Below are positions 12,441-25,370 of a DNA stretch of 64,000 nt, piece by piece. How positions within the stretch are numbered: the stretch's first letter is position 1; the number at the start of each line of letters is the position of its first letter. The DNA comes from Kryptolebias marmoratus (Eukaryota > Chordata > Actinopteri > Cyprinodontiformes > Rivulidae), in contig NC_051439.1 in assembly GCF_001649575.2 (NCBI RefSeq), forward strand, positions 9,550,467 to 9,614,466. Reading direction: 5' to 3'. The notes below the pieces were generated by a model that was given only the letters and a program-made list of their open reading frames with translations, ran no database searches and had not been told where the DNA came from. A program made the translations under genes and the position numbers.

Positions 12441-15400
12441 TCGAAGCAGAACACACACATGTGAACTCATCAAAGGCCAGTGGACAGATATCCAAATTTG
12501 TGATGTGCTTGGCTTTATAAGCTTGTAGGTTTTATCTGAAAATATTTAAAACATCCTGAACGTTCTTGTACCTAAAGTGGTATCTAATTGGGTTGCGACT
12601 GTTGGAAACAACAGTCTCCAAAATGTCCTGAAATGTTTGTGGAAGTTATTGAGTGAGTCACAGAAGCTTGCAGTCTTGTTGCTTTAATTTTGAAATGTTC
12701 AAAAAAATCGTGTGACAAATTTTCTCTCATAATAGTGACAAAGTTGTCAAGGGTGTCTCAAACCCTTTTTGGTTTTCGTAATTTTATTGCACTAGAGCTG
12801 TAGTTTGACATCAGCACAGGAGCTTTCATATGAAAGGAAAGATTCAAAGCTACAGCTTCGAATGTCAAAGTCTAAATATCACACCAATAATAAATAATTA
12901 TTTTTTAAAAACTGTTCCAAATCTGCTTTTTTTTTCTCCATTTCAAATGTGTAGCTACTCCAAGAGATTAAATCATAAACATGGGGGCACCTGCCTAGAT
13001 GGGAGCAGAGCAGGCCAAGGAGGGTAGGATGTGGGTGGAGATAAACAACAAAATAATGTGTATTGCCTAGAATACAGTTTTACAAGATGTCCACACAGAA
13101 GTGGACTACTTTCAAACATTTGACTTATTGCTTGGTCATAAACACTCAGAATTCAGTAAGACTGGCTGAAAATTCACCTATTTTCTCACGATTTTGAGTC
13201 ACCAACTAGTCTCCAACAGTTGGAGCCCAGTGAAATCCTACATTTACTTACTCTTTTACTTTGCCTATGAATTATACTTAAGGCTCTTTCAAACACGTCT
13301 TTTATAATGGTATTTTAGATAAATTCGCACTTATCCTGATTCACAGACACAGTTCATACAGTCTCGTGGTTTTAAGTAAATTTCTTGTGGAGGAGACATC
13401 GTTTGCGGCAATCACCATAACAGACTTTATTAATATCAGCATCTAGTGTTAATGAACACCCACTCAGCGCGTCGGAACTGAAGAGATCAAGCCATTTTCA
13501 TGATGTAGAGCGTCATTACTGAGGATGGGGAGTCAATATCTGAGAAAATAACTGTCTGAGTATTAACCCTCTCTCTACCAGAGCCTTTCTTTTATTCCAT
13601 CTATTAAAATTGATACTGTTTGTTATCATTATGGTTCACCACTTGACAAATAAGTTTTACTATAATTTGTAGCCAACTTTAATTTGTTCCTGAGTCTTTA
13701 CAGAGCTGTCGTACGTAGACTGTTTGGATTTAGGCAGTGCCTTATATGTTGCTTGGCCTACCTTTTGAACTTTTAGCAGACAAATCCAGATTCCACCTTG
13801 TTTGGTTTTGCTCCACATTTATAGCAGACCTAAGTGTGTCAAAGCACATTTCTCCATGACGCCGTAGATCTAAGGAGGCACCAGCACACATTACACACAC
13901 AGAGTACACTTGTCCCTCAGATATGTGTTGCTAATGTGTTAGGCGACATGCTCAGTTAAGAGACTTAACGAGTTCCAAACACTGATTAAAACTCCTCCCT
14001 GTGACTGGAGGATGTTTTAAAAAAGGAGGGCATCATGCATCCAATTCTTAACTGTTTACAATTTAGATGATGTCATCTGTATGGGTTTCTGTATCTTTCT
14101 GTTGTACTTTTAAACTAAAAATAATGGTAACATTTATCAACTCAGTCACATGTATAGCTGAAGTAATCAGTCAGCTGTCAGACTATGTGAGAGTGTGTGT
14201 AAGCTGATAAGCTTTTTGTTAATTTCAGTGTGTGGCTGAGGGGATTGGAGGTTTTTTTTTTTTTTTTTGAGGGGGAATGAGGTCAGAGAAAGTGATACTG
14301 ATGGTGGAAGATAAAAACTGTGATAGCACTGAGGTCATGAAAGAAGAGGGGTTTTGGGTAACAGTTATTATTAAATTAGCATGATAATTACTGCAGATAG
14401 TTATCGATCTAAGATGGTCCACTTAAATTCAAAGTTTAGATTAATTGGTGAAAGGCCCAAGGGAATTACAGTAGATCAGAAAGCTAAAGCATATATCAAA
14501 CAGCTGTCCTCCTGCAGCACATAAACACATCTTTAATACTATTATACATTTTAAAAATTGGATCACAAATGGATTGTTTTCAGTGCAATTTAACTTCTTA
14601 TTGCAAATCATATCTCGTTTAATAGGGAAGATTCTAAATTGTGTTTATATATGAAATGCCTTATTTTAAAAACAAATTAAGCAGGTTAATTTTGTGTAGT
14701 AATTCTTGGCCTAAATCCACTTCCGAGATATTCACAGAAGTGGATTTACAGAGGTTATGGTGCTTTAGATAAAACAAAAGATTTCATTTTACAGAACTTG
14801 AAGAGGCAAGAATTTTTAGTGCTGCTAATATTACACCAGTCATTTTAGTCAAAAGTTTTAAGTAGTCTTAGATGCAAAGTTGAATAAGAATATTTAGTCT
14901 TTGCAATTGATAATGTATGTTCTGATAGTTTCTTAATTTTGGCATTTAAAATAATTACCCACAAACGAAGAGTGCTGCATGTTCTTTTAAATGCTTTATG
15001 TTGTAAGAGAGACACTCCCATAAATATCTACGCTGAAGGAAAGGGTGCAATAATGTTATTAATAATAATAATTATAATCTTGTTTTATACAAAACCAAGC
15101 CTGTGCCAGTTGTAAACGGTTAATTATTCTTGTCCTTAGTATCTTAGTTTTATATGAAAACTTAACACCTTTGAATGCACCAATACATATTTCTCAAATA
15201 AGGTAAATTCTGTTTAAAAAAAATATATATATATTTTTTTTTTTGTTTGTTTAAAAGTGGAAATTAATGTATTTGGCAGTTAGTTACCAGCACCCCTTGC
15301 ATTTGAATACTGGAGCTGATGTGTGTTAGAAAACAAAATGCCAGTGTTTGTGAATGAAAGGTAGATCAGGTTAGTTGTTTTAGAGCAGAAGAAACAGCTG

Positions 15401-17892
15401 ATCCAAAGGGTGACAGCTGTTATTCTAATCATTTAATCTCATCAATATTTTGTATTATTGAAATTACAGTAAATTGCTTTCTGCTGCATGGTACAAGTCA
15501 CAGCACAGTGACACTCCCACATTTTTGTGTTTAACTTTATATTACCCAACTATGCGTGGACACAAAGTGTCGCCCACTTTGAACCACATCCCGCCTTCCA
15601 TTCAAGATAATTATGTCTGCGTATTTTACATACCTGAGCTGAATTTGATGCGCTTATGAAGACAAAGGGAATGTGCAGCATAAAGGGTTCTATTCTTAGC
15701 TCTAGTCACGTTAATAACTTGTCTGTGGGAGGTTAACTCTTCTGTTCAATTCCTGTTATTTATGGTGAGTAGGCTGTATAGTTTGCAGCAAGGGATTATT
15801 TACCTCCCTGTTCTAGGATGCCCCTCCAGGCAGAGTCAGCCTTTAAATATCCGATTTGTGCACAGAAGCTTTACTTATCAGGGGTGTCATCTTTGTCAGG
15901 GTGGCTGGCTTGCTACAAGCACTTACTGTAAGGCTATTAAAATACACAATGCGGTGGATTTACAGTGATTAGCTGCAGGGCCAAATCACCTGGCAAGCAA
16001 GCCCTGGATCACTGCCACATTCTAAAATTTCACACCCACTAATACATCATTCAGCCATATTCGAACCCTGTAAATGCTGACCTCTAAAGAACAGGGCATT
16101 TGTCACTGAGGCACATTTTCTTTCTGTTTTTTGCTTTGGATAGTTTTCAGCACACTTATCTGTACTTTTTGAACCTGATCAGTCTTGATGCTGTCCATTT
16201 TTTAAAAAAAAGGTTGAACAGCTTTCATTCTTGCATTCTAGAGAGCAATAAAAGACTAAATAAGGCTCATGTTTGGCAATGCTTTTGCAGCCCAACCCTG
16301 TGACCTGATGTATGGATGCTGAAAACAAAGGGGCCTTTATGGAAACCCTCAGAGACGCAGAGTTCACCCTCAGGTAGAAGCTTGCACTGTCTAAATCATT
16401 TCTGAGGCATTTGTTTGAAACGGCTCTGTGTGGTATCTAAAAAGAAATGGTAAGGGTGTTTTACACTGGCAAGTAAATTCATCTTGACTTTTTTAAATAA
16501 TTCATCATGCCATGTATTTTGACAAAGGTTGTTGGCTCCCAGTTTAAAAAGTTTTTTTTTTTTCTCACCAAATGTGGCAAATTAAATAAACATTGTGTTG
16601 TAGCTACAAAAAATACCTCAGTTTTTTTTCAGAAGTTTCCTTTCGACCTCCAGCAATTTGCACGTTGTTTAAAATAGTTATTTTTATTGCATATTTACAA
16701 CCTCATTTTCATAAAAGATCAAAAGTTTTTTGGGGTTTTTTTGCAAATCATACATATACTGTTTAAATAAAAATGTCTCATGAAATAAACATATCAGTTG
16801 CTGATTATTATTTATTAAACCTTTTTATTTTAAACCTCATGGCAGCACCATATTTCAAACAGGAGTTAGAAAAGTTGCTTAACGTTTCAAAAGGCAAAAG
16901 TTGAAATAAAGAAAAAACAGATTAAGTTAGAAAACATGGCAATTTCCTGAAGTTATAAAAATCCTAACAATTTATGGATTTCAATATATACAATGCATTA
17001 GGATAAATAAAACCCTATGAAATACATGCACATATGTGCATATTGTATTGCTATATCCTTAAAAGAAGATGAAAACTCAAACTAGTAAAAGAAAGACATA
17101 TAAAAGGTCAACACAAGATTCAGGAACGCTCCCAGTCCATGCCTTACTTTAGTTGAAGCTGTTTTATAATGGACTGAGAAGTAAAAAAAAACACTTCTTC
17201 TGATGAATCAATATTCTCCATTCTTGCTGGAAATCCTTAACTCCTCATCCTCTTGAAAAGCCACCAACCAACATACTAGTTGGTACAAGCAGCATCCCGA
17301 CAAATCACAGAATCTCTTATGTTAAGGATCCTTTCATAGCTGAATGACAAATACTAAATATTTAAAGCCACATATGTCATCTTTGAAATGTGTTTTAATG
17401 CATCAAAACTGCTCAATTCCACAATATGTGCATATCACAAAAACATGACTTCACACCATGTTCAAACTTAAAAACAAAAACATTTAGACCTGGAGTGGTG
17501 AGAAGCTGAAATCATTTATGAAGCAAGAACAGGAAAATATTTCACTTTCAGTACTACATTTATTGCCTCTGTCAGCTCCTAAACTTTCAGCCAGTGTGGC
17601 AATCAGCAAAAATGGTGGAACACAGTAAACATGCTTCTGTTTCATTTTTTTTTACACCTGTTGCTAGCATCAAATTTAAAATAAGACATTAAAAAAAGCA
17701 ATAAGATTTGTTATCTTTAGCGGTTGACATTTAAGCTGTTGCAATTCTTTAACACAGGCTGAAAATAATTGAAAATCAATGCAGTGAATTTTTGAAACAC
17801 CGTTCTATGTACGTTTTTCATTTACGATGTGAAGATGCCCTTTTGTCCTTCTGTCCTTGGCTGTTTTTGGAAGGTTTTGCTTCATGGTGTGT

Positions 17893-17918
17893 TGTGTGTG
17901 TGTGTGTGTGTGTGTGTG
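17893..17918 (+). repeat. (TG)13 microsatellite
   Basis: An uninterrupted TG run in the cdin1 intron. Confidence 0.95.
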
Positions 17919-20483
17919 CACGGGTGGCTAATAACACTGCCTCTTCACCATTCAGGGCTTTTTGTTCCTGAGTGCCTTGCTCTCATTAAGCTGCAGTAGC
18001 AAGATGCTTGGCACCTGCTGAAAATGTGGCCACCAGCCGCTCATTAACACTAACGAAAGCATGGCAGGCAACACCAATCCACGCTGAAGCTTGTCAAGTG
18101 GCTTTCTTGCTGAAATTAGGTGCATTTCACAAACGATTTCACCATCTTGTTACATAGTTTGGCGTTTATTGGTGGATGGCGGAGTCTGACTTTGAGGTTG
18201 TGTGTAATAAGCACATGCCAGGTTAAAATAATTTAGCCTACATATTAGACCTTCATTTGCTTACAAATTTAAACTGAACTTCTATTCACTTCCTCAGGCA
18301 TTACACCTTCAAAGAGCCTAAATATAGTAGTGGTATAAAAAGCTTCATATTTATTGTTGCTCTCTGCAGTGTTTGGATGATGTTTGGAACTTTTTTTTAG
18401 AATCTCATGCTGTAGCTATCAGGCATAGTCTTTGCCCCCTGACCCTCCCACTTTGTTATTGTTTCTATTCCCTGTCTCAGATTTTTTTTACCTCAAGGTC
18501 CCTGTAGTATTGACTTGTATTAATGCTGAGTAGGTTTCAAAGTCCATTTATTTTCTTTACGGTATGGAAAGGCCTTGGTGACATGGCTCCCCAGTGTTTA
18601 TAATTTTGCTAGTTTCAATTTGTACTTAGCCTCCCCTGACAGACCTGGGACATGATGTATCGTGCACCGCTGCCTTATCTGTTGATGTACAGTTTTAACC
18701 TTTTCAGAGTGTTGCCCCTCTCCACTCTGTGGAGAGCAGGCTCCCGTTTCTCCCTCTATTCAGCCTCACTTTCCCAGCCAGAGCACAGGAAATACATATA
18801 GCATGGCGGCTGAATGAAAAGTAGAGCATAACCTCTTTTCAGAAGTCGTCTAATGTAAATGTTTAGGTTGTGTCTTCATAACATTTCCATATTAAGAATT
18901 GGTGACCATGTAGAGCAGTGGACCATGGAGATGATGAGAGTTTGGGGGTTTGTGCAGTGCTGAGAGGCTGAGCTATGAGTGTGACATTGTGGTGAACTTG
19001 CAGTGTGCATCTGCAGGGCTGTTAGCGCTCTGGCCCGTTCGCTCATAGATACAGCACCGTAAATCACACACTGTAAAGCATAGGATGGAGTGCAGGAGCA
19101 TGTACTGCTGCAAGGGCCTCTTGGAGGGAGGGGTGTGCGTCTATAGTCACATATTTTCTTGTACACGTGTCTCCACAGAAGTGCTGTATGTAAAACATGC
19201 ACTGCCTCAAGGCTCCGGTCAACACAGCACGGTGCAGGTATATTTGACAATGGCACAACAGATCAGTCTGAAGTTCATATTTTTTTTTATGTTCTTACAG
19301 TATTTCATTAAAAGTCAGATGCTTATATGTTTAGAATAATCTCATATATCACATATCTCGTGTATTTACACAAAATGCAAAAAGTTCACTGTCAAAATAA
19401 CAATTTTATGGTTTTGAGTCAAAAATTCAGCATCAAATGACTGATCACACATTCAAGGTTTTATGTACTTTACCTTGGAGCTGAACTTCCACTGCTCTCC
19501 ATGGCCCTTTGGCTCGTTTCCTTTCTAGTTCTCCTGAGGCCCCGCAGCATTGTTAACTGTCTGAGAGTGGAGTATCTGGACCCGGAGCGCTGTCAGCCCC
19601 CTTGAAACAGGTCATGCACGTTGGGGCTGAAGTGCTCTCCAGTCAGAGTTCAACTCCAACATGTCTTTTATGCATGGCAACTAATGTTCAAAGAATAGAC
19701 ATGATCTATATGAGGCAGAAAGGGCCATGGGTGGCTCATTGGGCCTTAAATGACTTGACAGAAGATATATTTTCTTAGAGAAGTAGTGAAACAACTTTGC
19801 ACTCTCCTAGTAAATATCTCAAACTATAGCAGAACCTAAAATATACAGTAGCTATGGTGTCTTCAGTCTACAGTAGCTCCAAAAATATTACTGCAGAAGG
19901 CAAGAAAAATGACTGGAAAAATATATCTTTAAACAGTGTGGAGTCTTTTATTTTTCCCATTAGAAAGTGCAGTTCTAGCCAATTAAGATACAGTTTCTTT
20001 TTCTGTCAAAGTGCTTGTGAATCAAACAGCTGGACACTGTTGGACTGGCAGACATGAAGCACCCCACGCAGGATGTTTAAGTCTCAGACTTTGTGTTGAC
20101 CTTTGCATGCCTAGCTATGTGCCAAAAGATTCCGATGACAGGATTCAGAGGCCTTTGGTGCAGCGTTTGTTATTTTTAAGAATATTGTTATTTCACTGCC
20201 ATTGTAATGTGATTGAGAGTGTATCGGCCATTTAAAAAGATCCCTATCTTCTAAGTGGCCTTTTTGTTTTATTCAGCGCACATTTCCTGTATGGTGATCA
20301 AAAGAATTTACCAGAGCTACCATATCTACTGCAAATCATTCAAGATCTGTACTTCTTTCTGCTGTTTTGGTCGATCTTCTGTTTTCAAAGTTAACAGCTA
20401 AAAGCATTTTGTTTATATAAATTTGAAAGTGTATGTCATTTAGTAACAAAACACCACTTTTCTGTTTTTGTTTTGTGCTGCAG

Positions 20484-20652
20484 GTTTGGCCCTGGCCTTG
20501 TGATCTACTGGTATGGTTTCATAGGAGAGCTGGACTGCCAGAGAGACCGAGGTATCCTGCTTAAAGATTGTTTCCCTGCAGACATCGTCACACTGTGTCA
20601 TACCACCCAGCAGGAGCGATCAGCAGACAGCCATAAGGAGGATAAAGAGTGA
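20484..20652 (+). CDS. cdin1: cdin1, terminal coding exon (C15orf41 homologue, C-terminus)
   Basis: The exon opens with the third base of a split Arg codon and encodes 55 residues before TGA at 20650-20652. It begins [18 protein letters not shown] and continues through [18 protein letters not shown], which I recognise as the C-terminal end of CDIN1 (codanin-1 interacting nuclease, C15orf41). That protein is a predicted PD-(D/E)XK-type nuclease that binds codanin-1 and is mutated in congenital dyserythropoietic anaemia type I. The residues here follow the predicted catalytic part. The mammalian protein, as I recall it, ends a few residues after TLCH; this one carries about 16 further polar residues ([14 protein letters not shown] region). 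The acceptor context is strong (ttttgtgctgcag). Upstream exons lie outside the window. The gene converges on meis2. Confidence 0.9.
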
Positions 20653-21467
20653 GAAAAGATTAGATGTGGAATAGGGAATAAGAGCAACAAGGAGATGGGA
20701 AGGTTAGAAACACTGAACTATGCGGGGGTGAATTCCTGCTATAGATCCGGAAGCAATTTGGCTTTCCTGCAGCGTGATATCAGCTGGCAAAAAAATCTGC
20801 CCTGAACTCCACCTGACCCTCTTTCTCCGTCTGTATCTCGCTTTCTTCCTGTCATTCACCGCAACAAAGCAGCCTCGTGTAAACACACAACAGCGCTCTG
20901 CACATCCAACAGTGCACAGCCAGACTCTGCTTGTGGTCAACACCTAGCCTTTGGATGGCCTCCTGCGGTGGACGGCCATGGTACTTAGAGGACCAGAGCA
21001 GGACATAAGACCCTTGCTTATCACACCCAAAGCCCTGGCCTTTGTCACTCCTTCCTCCTCCGTTCCATCGGCTGATAAGAGAGGTGCGGTCAGGGGGCTT
21101 GGTGAACGCCAGCCTCTCACCTGCGTCACTCAGTGCCCTCTCAGTCACTCTGTAGGGGGGTAAACAGGATAATTTCTGATTAAAGCTACCCTCACAGTGA
21201 CCTTTTGCCACTTTTTTTTTTCTCTTTCTTTGTCTGTACAGTAATTTAAAGCAACTATCATCATGTATATACTTCTATTCCCACGATGTCAACAATTTTG
21301 TATTATTTAATTAATAATGATTTAAAAAACTAACTGAAATAGTAATTTAACTGGGATTATAACTTTTGTGGTCAATGGACTGGTCATTTAGTCTGAGGAA
21401 ACGTAAAAAGAGCCTGAGCAGTGTTCATGACAAATTAAGCATGCCATGATATTCAATTTATAATAAA
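20653..21467 (+). other. cdin1: Putative cdin1 3' UTR
   Basis: This follows the TGA directly. The first canonical AATAAA after the stop is at 21462-21467, followed by T-rich sequence near 21488, so transcripts could end about 20-30 nt later. Further AATAAA-like signals lie at about 21590-21605 and 21698, so the true end is uncertain. The 20940-21170 part is unusually GC-rich and non-repetitive for this window and may be constrained for other reasons. Confidence 0.45.
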
Positions 21468-23886
21468 ATAAATCCATATAAATAATATTTTTGCATTTGG
21501 GAAACTAGCTCACATGCTTGGTATTTTAAAGAATTTGTAAAATATCCAGGTGTGATCGCTTCCAAAATAAAATACTAGAGCACTGTTTAAAAAATAAATA
21601 AAGTTCAAACATTAAAATAAGCCGTATGATCAAGTTCAGTGGATCATATGATAAGAAACAAGACATTTCTCTGTTCTTTTGTATCTCTTTCACTTTAATA
21701 AATGTTTTTCAAACTGTTCCCTGTATGTTCTTGCTCTCAGGATTAGCACAATAAATTTTATATACTTTGGCCGTGAGTACCTTCAGGTACAAAGAACCAC
21801 CTGATTACCATGTAAAGGCGGATGACTATCTAGTGGTCGTCTGTTGCTCATTTTTATAACCTCGGTGCGTTTTATGAGAAGATACTAATGGAAGAAACAC
21901 AGCTGGGCTCGGGGTACCAAAACATAAAGTTGAGTGATGCTTTTAGAGTCTGATATGCACAGCCTATAGGAGGTCCCTGTCTTTTTTTTATGGCACACAA
22001 AACGACAGGAGGAAAGAAAAAGAAAAGGTGAAGAACCTTGTGTAAAAGAGGAATCATTTTCCATATTCCACATGCGCTATAGTGCAGCCAAACGCAGAAG
22101 AGTTTGGATATTGTTGCAAATCTCCTCACGTGCTGTCCTGCAGAAAGATAAATCAAAGCACACCTCAGGGGAAAGTAAAATGTAAGTAAAGTGATTCTCT
22201 TGTCTGAACTTCATGAAAACATTTTGTGTTACAGAAGAGAACTTTCACTAGTAGAATAAAAACAAGTGGTCCTTTTTTTTTCTTTTTTTTCTTACCTAGT
22301 TGTGGACTGTTCGTGCAGTTAGAGAGATATGGTATGTGGGGGTTAAATACCGCTAAAGTGTTGCTTGATTTGTTACCCTTAAACCTCTAACCCTCAGCCG
22401 GCTCCCTTCTAGGCCTTGATCCCTCCATGAGGAGGCCACTGGGTCACCACGAGGTCGCCAGGCAGCAATGGCTTCCTCTGTCGGCGCCCCCCTCCAACCC
22501 ACCCCATGCGGTACAAAACAACTGTCCCCATGTGTCCAGTTAAAGTCAGTCCTATTGCCTGACCATGGTATGCTTAGACATCAGTTTATGACTCCTGTTG
22601 GACATGAAAAAAGCAGAGCTATTTTACATGGGGAGGGAAATTTTCTGCATTGAACAAGAGCAGAATAAATGGGAAAACAGCAGATTCAGTTCCTCTTAAG
22701 TTTCAAGCCTTCCTGCCATTGTTTTCCAAGATGGCTGTTGCACAAAAGAGGAGCCAGGGTCAGCTCCTATAAATTAGCTTCTGCACACAATGTCGACTAA
22801 ATACAGCTTTTTTTAAACCTACTTCAAAGGCGAGCGCTGGCATCAACGTCAGCTGACAAGATTTCCATGATGTGAATGCAAATGTAAAAAAAAATAGCCT
22901 CTATGTGATTATTTTTAAGAGCCAGACATCTTTATTTAGTGTTTTCCTTGCCCCTGTCTTCCACCCCCTTTCAGATACATTGTTCTTGTCACAACAGTAA
23001 CAATAAGGCTTCGGAGTGCTTCCCAAATAAGGACAGTTTGGAGAGGTTTGCTTCCTCGGGCTGGTAGGGAGGGTGATCCTAAAGAAGCATCCAGAACAAA
23101 ACTTAAATGTGAGCATCACCCATAATCATCCGAGTGTGGCAGAAAAAAACCCCCATCCTATTATAAATTATGTATTCTCTTTGCAGTGTAATCTGTTTAC
23201 GCATTTCATTTATTATAATATTTGTAAATCTGTGACTCCCATGTGTCAGATTAGTTTGATGCTGTCCACAGTATCCACTCTGGTCTGGTCTGGGCCCGTA
23301 GGCTATTGGAAGTCTGCCTTCCACTCAGATGTACAACTTGGCCCAATCTCCTCCAGTTCCTGCTGTTTTATCCCGCTTCGGCCAAACTGTTAGACCTCTG
23401 AGACTCCGAGAATGGGAAAAGAAGGACAGAACCACGGGCTTGAAGGCTTTGGTTCTATCCCTCCAGCAGACCACCAAATGGGCTTCCTCCACGCTCCTGT
23501 GTTATTTATGTGGAGAGATCTCGGGCCTGTTTCTGCCTCAGGCAGCAGAGCGTTTTTAGGAGGGATCCTCTCAGCCTCCCCAAGCCAGCAAGACATCACA
23601 GAGTGGAAATAAATAAAAGTTCTCCTCGAAGAGTCGGAGCAGCCTGATTGAAATTTAAAAAAGCTTTTATTTATTTATTTTAAATATGGCTGGAATAGCA
23701 GCACTGGGATGGGGGGAGAGCCTCTTTTCTCCGAGCTGAAACTGACATGAAGAGATTTCATTTTTATTTTTAGGAGGCTCTGCCTGTTAATCAGAGGCTG
23801 TTATTTAGAAACAACAATGGATCATGAGAAAAATTGTCGAGGTTGATGGGGTGGGGGGGATTGTGAATGGCAAAGCGGTGGATGTT

Positions 23887-23896
23887 TGATTGACAG
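23887..23896 (+). promoter_or_regulatory. Consensus PBX-MEIS composite site TGATTGACAG
   Basis: An exact match to the established PBX-MEIS/PREP heterodimer site, about 10.5 kb beyond the meis2 long-isoform stop, with a second MEIS-type half-site GACAGA 14 bp further on. This suggests possible autoregulation. Confidence 0.45.
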
Positions 23897-24859
23897 GATG
23901 GAGGACAGATGGTATGTTTGAAGGAAACTGAACAACTATGACACATAAATCCACTCAGACGGGGTCGGGGGAGTCATGGAAGAGAGTTTAGCTTAGTTTT
24001 CTGTGACTCACTGGCTGGCTCGGACAAGAAGAGTAATCGCCAAGAGCTTCGAAAACAAACAAAAAGAAAATCAAAGATCTGAACGCTTTGCAAAAATAAA
24101 CTTGTAGGGATGATTTGACATTGCATCACACACACCATGGCCTAGCTATTGAAATTACCCATTTGTTTAAGCTTTAAAACAAAAAAAAACTCAAGCTGGT
24201 TTCTATTTAGATGAACAACTTGGCAATGGAAACCTAATGGAACTCTGTTAAAGAGAAAGGTGTTGACTGAGCTTCTTGCTAATTAAGGTATTCCATTTGG
24301 AGCTAAGCTCCCATTTGTAAAAACAGCACCCCTTATTGCCTAACCCCCATTTCAAATAAATCCAGGATACATATTTAGAGTTCCTTTCAGTGAGACCTGA
24401 TATGCCGTAAGTCTGCAGCACTGCAAGTGCGGCCAAGATGTCAAACGTTGGCCATATTTTCAGTCACTATTTTAGGCCAGGTTAAAGTTCTTCTCATTTT
24501 TTTTCTTACCATGAGTATAATAGAGGAAAGATAATCTAGTATGCTGTGGTTGGATCCACAAGGATGACAACCTCCGTGGAGGCCCTCTGCTTTAGCATTG
24601 ACCATCAGAAAGGTCAGTCCCCCCCTGTGTGGTATTTGGTCTGAGAGAGAAGTGACCCAGTCAATTCCAGCTATACCAGCAAGGTTTCAGAGGCCTGGTC
24701 ACATCCACAGAATCCGGTACAGGTCAACATAGTGATGGGCTTGGGGGGGGCTGGAGTGAACAGCAGGGTGATCATTGGTGACATTCTAAAAGATTGGACC
24801 TGTGTGGTCAGAAATATGAGCAAAGGAGCGGAGAGCCAAAAGGTTGCAAGTGGCTCAAG

Positions 24860-25370
24860 ATAAAAATTGATTCAGTCAAAACAAAAGCTGACTTGCCATT
24901 TGTCTTATTAGTGAGCATGATCGCTTAGTGAAAGAGTTCACAAGCTTGGCGTTATGAAAAAAGTGTTCTAATAAACAGTTGTGGCTATTGTACATGGGTG
25001 GTGGCAGCCATGGAGACAATACATGAACCACAGGCTCTGATTGGCTCTATGACCAAAGCTTGAACAAAGAACATAATCAGAGCCACTAATCCAGATGATA
25101 ACAGAGGGCCTGGTCCATCACACTGAGCCACTCATTCAGAAATAACACTTGCATTTGTCAAAACACGTCTTGTGATCATTCATCACGCCTCAATAAAGCC
25201 GAGCTTGAAATCCTATAGCACACAGATCAGAGGACGTCTCCATTATGTACAGACTCCGCTTCATTTTGGAAATATTTGAAAGAACAGATGCGATTGGTTA
25301 TTTCATTGACTTGTTGCCCCTGGCAACATAATATTTTTGTGCTCGGATATTGTGGATCTCGGGAATGGAA
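24860..25370. promoter_or_regulatory. Candidate conserved non-coding block, intergenic
   Basis: About 500 bp without simple repeats, containing 'gattggctctatgacc' (a CCAAT-type core on the minus strand), 'aacataatcagagcc' and 'gcgattggttatttcattg' elements. No coding potential. Judged by composition only. Confidence 0.3.

Larger units (their letters stand above)
1..20483 (+). other. cdin1: Last intron of cdin1 (3' 20.5 kb of it)
   Basis: The stretch ends in a good 3' splice site: a T-rich tract and the acceptor ending at 20483, directly before a recognisable cdin1 coding exon. I looked for the preceding cdin1 exon, which in the vertebrate protein carries the nuclease-like segment around the motif HWIESKASF, and did not find it. 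The whole 20.5 kb is therefore taken as intron. The content is AT-rich filler with T/A homopolymers, two TG microsatellites and several dense segments listed separately as candidate regulatory elements. Large introns of this gene carrying MEIS2 enhancers are known in other vertebrates; applying that here is inference. Confidence 0.7.

Noticed and set aside
17026..17041. 16-bp palindrome ATGCACATATGTGCAT
   Set aside because: It sits in alternating purine-pyrimidine AT-rich DNA where such palindromes are common; nothing else supports a function.
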